The translations under genes were made by a program, and so were the position numbers. Below are positions 14,748 through 16,454 of a DNA stretch of 16,454 nucleotides, one piece after another. The stretch comes from Sphingomonas sp. UBA4766 (GTDB lineage Bacteria; Pseudomonadota; Alphaproteobacteria; Sphingomonadales; Sphingomonadaceae). The notes under the pieces were generated by a model. That model worked only from the letters and a program-made list of their open reading frames with translations. It searched no databases and was not told where the DNA came from. Each line of letters starts with the position of its first letter. Position 1 is the first letter of the stretch. The stretch covers positions 1-16,454 of the forward strand of contig DHHS01000066.1 in NCBI GenBank assembly GCA_002403415.1. Reading direction: 5' to 3'.

Positions 14748-14774
14748 AGTCGATTTCCGTGCGCCTCGCCCGTC
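14748..14774 (+). promoter_or_regulatory. Candidate ECF42-type promoter of the DGPF-sigma operon
   Basis: AGTCGA (14748-14753) and CGTC (14771-14774) are separated by 17 bases, about 48 bases before the ATG at 14823. As I recall from work on ECF42 sigma factors, their target promoters have TGTCGA at -35 and a CG(A/T)C-like -10, and lie in front of DGPF genes. The present site differs from the -35 consensus by one base. It would make the operon self-activating. Confidence 0.45.
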
Positions 14775-14822
14775 TCCGTTATAGCATCGCGATGGGCGCG
14801 ATCGGCATCAGGGAGACAGACG

Positions 14823-15173
14823 ATGAAATATCTGCTCGCAATCTATGAAGATGAGACCGTTTATGAGGATGGCACAGGCGCGGCGATGGCGGCAATCGTC
14901 GAAAAGCACATGGCGTTCGGGGCGCAGCATGGCCCGGCGATCCTCAACGGTGCGGGACTTCAGCCCGCCTCCACCGCGACGTCCATCCGCACTGCGGGCG
15001 GGGCGCAAACAGTCCATGACGGCCCGTTTGCCGAAACGCGCGAACAGCTTGGCGGGTTTTACATGATCGAGGCGGCAGATCTTGACGCGGCCATTGCCAT
15101 TGCCCGGCAAATTCCGCTGTCCGCCGACGGCACCGTCGAGGTGCGCCCGGTCATGAGCCCGCCGGGGATGTGA
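14823..15173 (+). CDS. YCII/DGPF-domain protein
   Basis: A 116-residue small cytosolic protein of the YCII-related family. The signature DGPF is at 66-69, within HDGPFAETREQLGGFYMIE, and the N-terminus MKYLLAIYED is also typical. The family has a ferredoxin-like fold with a conserved His/Asp pair; its biochemical role in this setting is not established. AGGGAGA (14810-14816) is a good ribosome binding site six bases before the ATG. The stop overlaps a GTG start of a sigma factor (GTGA, 15170-15173), the standard partnership of DGPF proteins with ECF42 sigma factors. Confidence 0.92.
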   Translation: MKYLLAIYEDETVYEDGTGAAMAAIVEKHMAFGAQHGPAILNGAGLQPASTATSIRTAGGAQTVHDGPFAETREQLGGFYMIEAADLDAAIAIARQIPLSADGTVEVRPVMSPPGM

Positions 15174-16393
15174 GCGACCCGCTCTCGGCAAGTTTTCGGG
15201 CGGCGCGCGCGCAACTTGTCGCCGCGCTCGCCGCCCGATTTCGCGACCTCGACCTGGCGGAGGACGCGCTGGCAGAGGCGTTTGCGCGCGCCGTCACCGC
15301 GTGGACGCCCTTGCCGCCGCGCGATCCCGCCGCCTGGCTTTACCGCGTCGCCACCCGCATTGCGCTCGACCGAGTGCGGCACGCCGCCGTGCGGGCCGTC
15401 GCGATGCTATCCGAGCCCGAGCCAGAACCGACTCCGGAGCAATTGATGATCGAGGCCTGCCCGATCCCCGATGAGCGGCTCGCGCTGATCTTCACCTGTT
15501 GCCACCCGGCGATCCAGCCGGAAGCGCGGGCCGCGCTGACGCTGCGCGTGGTGTGCGGGTTGACGACCGAGGAGATTGCCCGCGCCTTCCTGGTCCCCGA
15601 GCCGACACTGGCGCAGCGGCTGGTCCGCGCCAAGCGCAAGATCGCGCGCGCAGGCATCGGCTACGCCGTGCCCGGTCCGGAGGCCTGGGCAGAACGGCTT
15701 GACGCCGTCCTCAGCACCCTCGACGTCGCTTATGCCCAAGCCCATGCCGATGGCGCGGGTCTTGGCCCCCATGCCGCCTACGCGCGCGAAATGTTGCGCA
15801 TCACCGCGACGCTGACCCAGATGATGCCGGATGAGCCCGAGGTGCTCGCGCTTGCCGCAACGATGCGCTTTACGGAAGCTCGGCGGCCAGCGCGGGTCGA
15901 CGGGAAAGGCAGCATGATACCGCTTTCCAAACAGGATCCGGCGCGGTGGGACAAGGTGCTTATTGCCGAGGGGCAGGCGCTGCTCGCCCGCGCACTCGCC
16001 ATCGCTCCAGCGCGGCCCCGAGTGCTTGCCGCATTGATCCACGCCGAATGGTGCTCACGGCCTTCGCTCGCCGAACCGCCGCCTTGGTCGACCATTCTGG
16101 CAATCTATGACGCGCTGATCGCGGTGCGTGATGATCCGATCACGCGGCTGAACCGCGCCGTGGCGCTGGCGGAGGTTGCAGGATGTGCCGCCGCGCTGGA
16201 GGCGGTTGACGCGCTCGACATGCCCGGACTTGCCTCGTTTCTGCCCTATCATGCTGTTCGTGCGGGCTTGCTTCACCGGCTGGGCCTGTCGGGCGACGCG
16301 CGCGCCGCGTATGAGCGCGCGCTGACGCTGGCGCCCGGCGAAGCCGAGCGTCAGTGGCTCGAACGGCGCCGCGCGGAGGTGACGAACGGCTGA
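15170..16393 (+). CDS. ECF42-like RNA polymerase sigma factor with C-terminal extension
   Basis: A 407-residue sigma factor. Region 2 is in the first 75 residues (FRDLDLAEDALAEAFARAV, then DPAAWLYRVATRIALDRVR). Region 4 is at about 103-165 (ERLALIFTCCHPAI, then LTTEEIARAFLVPEPTLAQRLVRAKRKIA as the helix-turn-helix). The remaining 240 residues are the long C-terminal domain typical of this group (DUF6596 plus TPR-like helices), with the blocks EARRPARVDGKG and QDPARWDK and a final AYERALTLAPGEAERQWLERR helix pair. No anti-sigma gene is adjacent, as expected for ECF42, where the C-terminal domain is thought to control activity. The GTG start at 15170 gives a four-base overlap with the DGPF gene. 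The inducing signal is unknown. The likely targets include its own operon. Confidence 0.93.
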   Translation: MSDPLSASFRAARAQLVAALAARFRDLDLAEDALAEAFARAVTAWTPLPPRDPAAWLYRVATRIALDRVRHAAVRAVAMLSEPEPEPTPEQLMIEACPIPDERLALIFTCCHPAIQPEARAALTLRVVCGLTTEEIARAFLVPEPTLAQRLVRAKRKIARAGIGYAVPGPEAWAERLDAVLSTLDVAYAQAHADGAGLGPHAAYAREMLRITATLTQMMPDEPEVLALAATMRFTEARRPARVDGKGSMIPLSKQDPARWDKVLIAEGQALLARALAIAPARPRVLAALIHAEWCSRPSLAEPPPWSTILAIYDALIAVRDDPITRLNRAVALAEVAGCAAALEAVDALDMPGLASFLPYHAVRAGLLHRLGLSGDARAAYERALTLAPGEAERQWLERRRAEVTNG

Positions 16394-16406
16394 GCCGACC
16401 GGCTCA
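16391..16406. terminator. Stop-codon palindrome, possible hairpin between convergent genes
   Basis: TGAGCCGACCGGCTCA is a near-perfect inverted repeat (TGAGCCG/CGGCTCA around AC). Its left end is the TGA stop of the sigma gene; its right end is TCA, a stop on the minus strand in an open frame. No T-run follows in either direction, so intrinsic termination would be weak. Confidence 0.35.
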
Positions 16407-16454
16407 TGCCGCGCAGCCGATAATTCCCACGACTGGCACGATCAGGCTGTCCCC
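16404..16454 (-). CDS. Possible C-terminus of a gene entering from the right
   Basis: A minus-strand frame is open from the window edge to a TGA at 16404, giving the last 16 residues GDSLIVPVVGIIGCAA. It is too short to identify. It is offered only because the stop codon sits symmetrically in the palindrome with the sigma stop, and because the neighbouring sequence has no plus-strand gene. Confidence 0.2.
   Translation of the reverse strand, partial: GDSLIVPVVGIIGCAA

Overview
The window is GC-rich (roughly two thirds G+C by eye) and densely coded. Its codon use, exported-protein style and gene content (EthA-like Baeyer-Villiger monooxygenase, malate synthase G, MarR/4-hydroxyphenylpyruvate dioxygenase, a DGPF-protein/ECF42-type sigma pair) suggest an alphaproteobacterium, most likely a sphingomonad. 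That assignment is inference from protein style. No rRNA or tRNA gene, insertion sequence, prophage gene or CRISPR array was seen.

Layout. Bases 1-277 are a relatively AT-rich non-coding stretch with phased A-tracts inside an inverted repeat, several TTAA(C) motifs, and a ribosome binding site pointing left at the very edge. It is probably the leader of a gene outside the window. A minus-strand flavin monooxygenase closely resembling EthA follows (278-1756). Diverging from it is a tightly packed plus-strand operon (1894-9010). It encodes an exported CHAT-domain (caspase-like) protein, a large TpsA-type filamentous-haemagglutinin beta-helix exoprotein, and its TpsB outer-membrane transporter. 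Next come two unrecognised exported or membrane-anchored cysteine-containing proteins, divergent from each other across a 104-bp promoter with an 11-bp tandem repeat (9021-9776 minus, 9881-10372 plus).

The second half is more ordinary metabolism. Malate synthase G (minus, 10380-12446) lies downstream of a MarR-type regulator (minus, 12522-12974). The regulator is divergent from hppD (13110-14183), which overlaps a VOC-family metalloprotein gene by four bases. The last unit is a YCII/DGPF protein overlapping an ECF42-like sigma factor that carries a long C-terminal extension (14823-16393), with a candidate ECF42-type promoter in front. A palindrome at 16391-16406 contains the sigma stop codon and possibly the stop of an incoming minus-strand gene.

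How the parts may work together. The CHAT-TpsA-TpsB operon is the most unusual element. The TpsB would export the TpsA beta-helix across the outer membrane, and the CHAT protein, which also has a signal peptide, is placed to act in the periplasm or outside on that exoprotein or a partner. The MarR-hppD-glcB arrangement suggests joint control of tyrosine catabolism and of acetyl-CoA use through malate synthase. The sigma factor probably controls its own DGPF-sigma operon.
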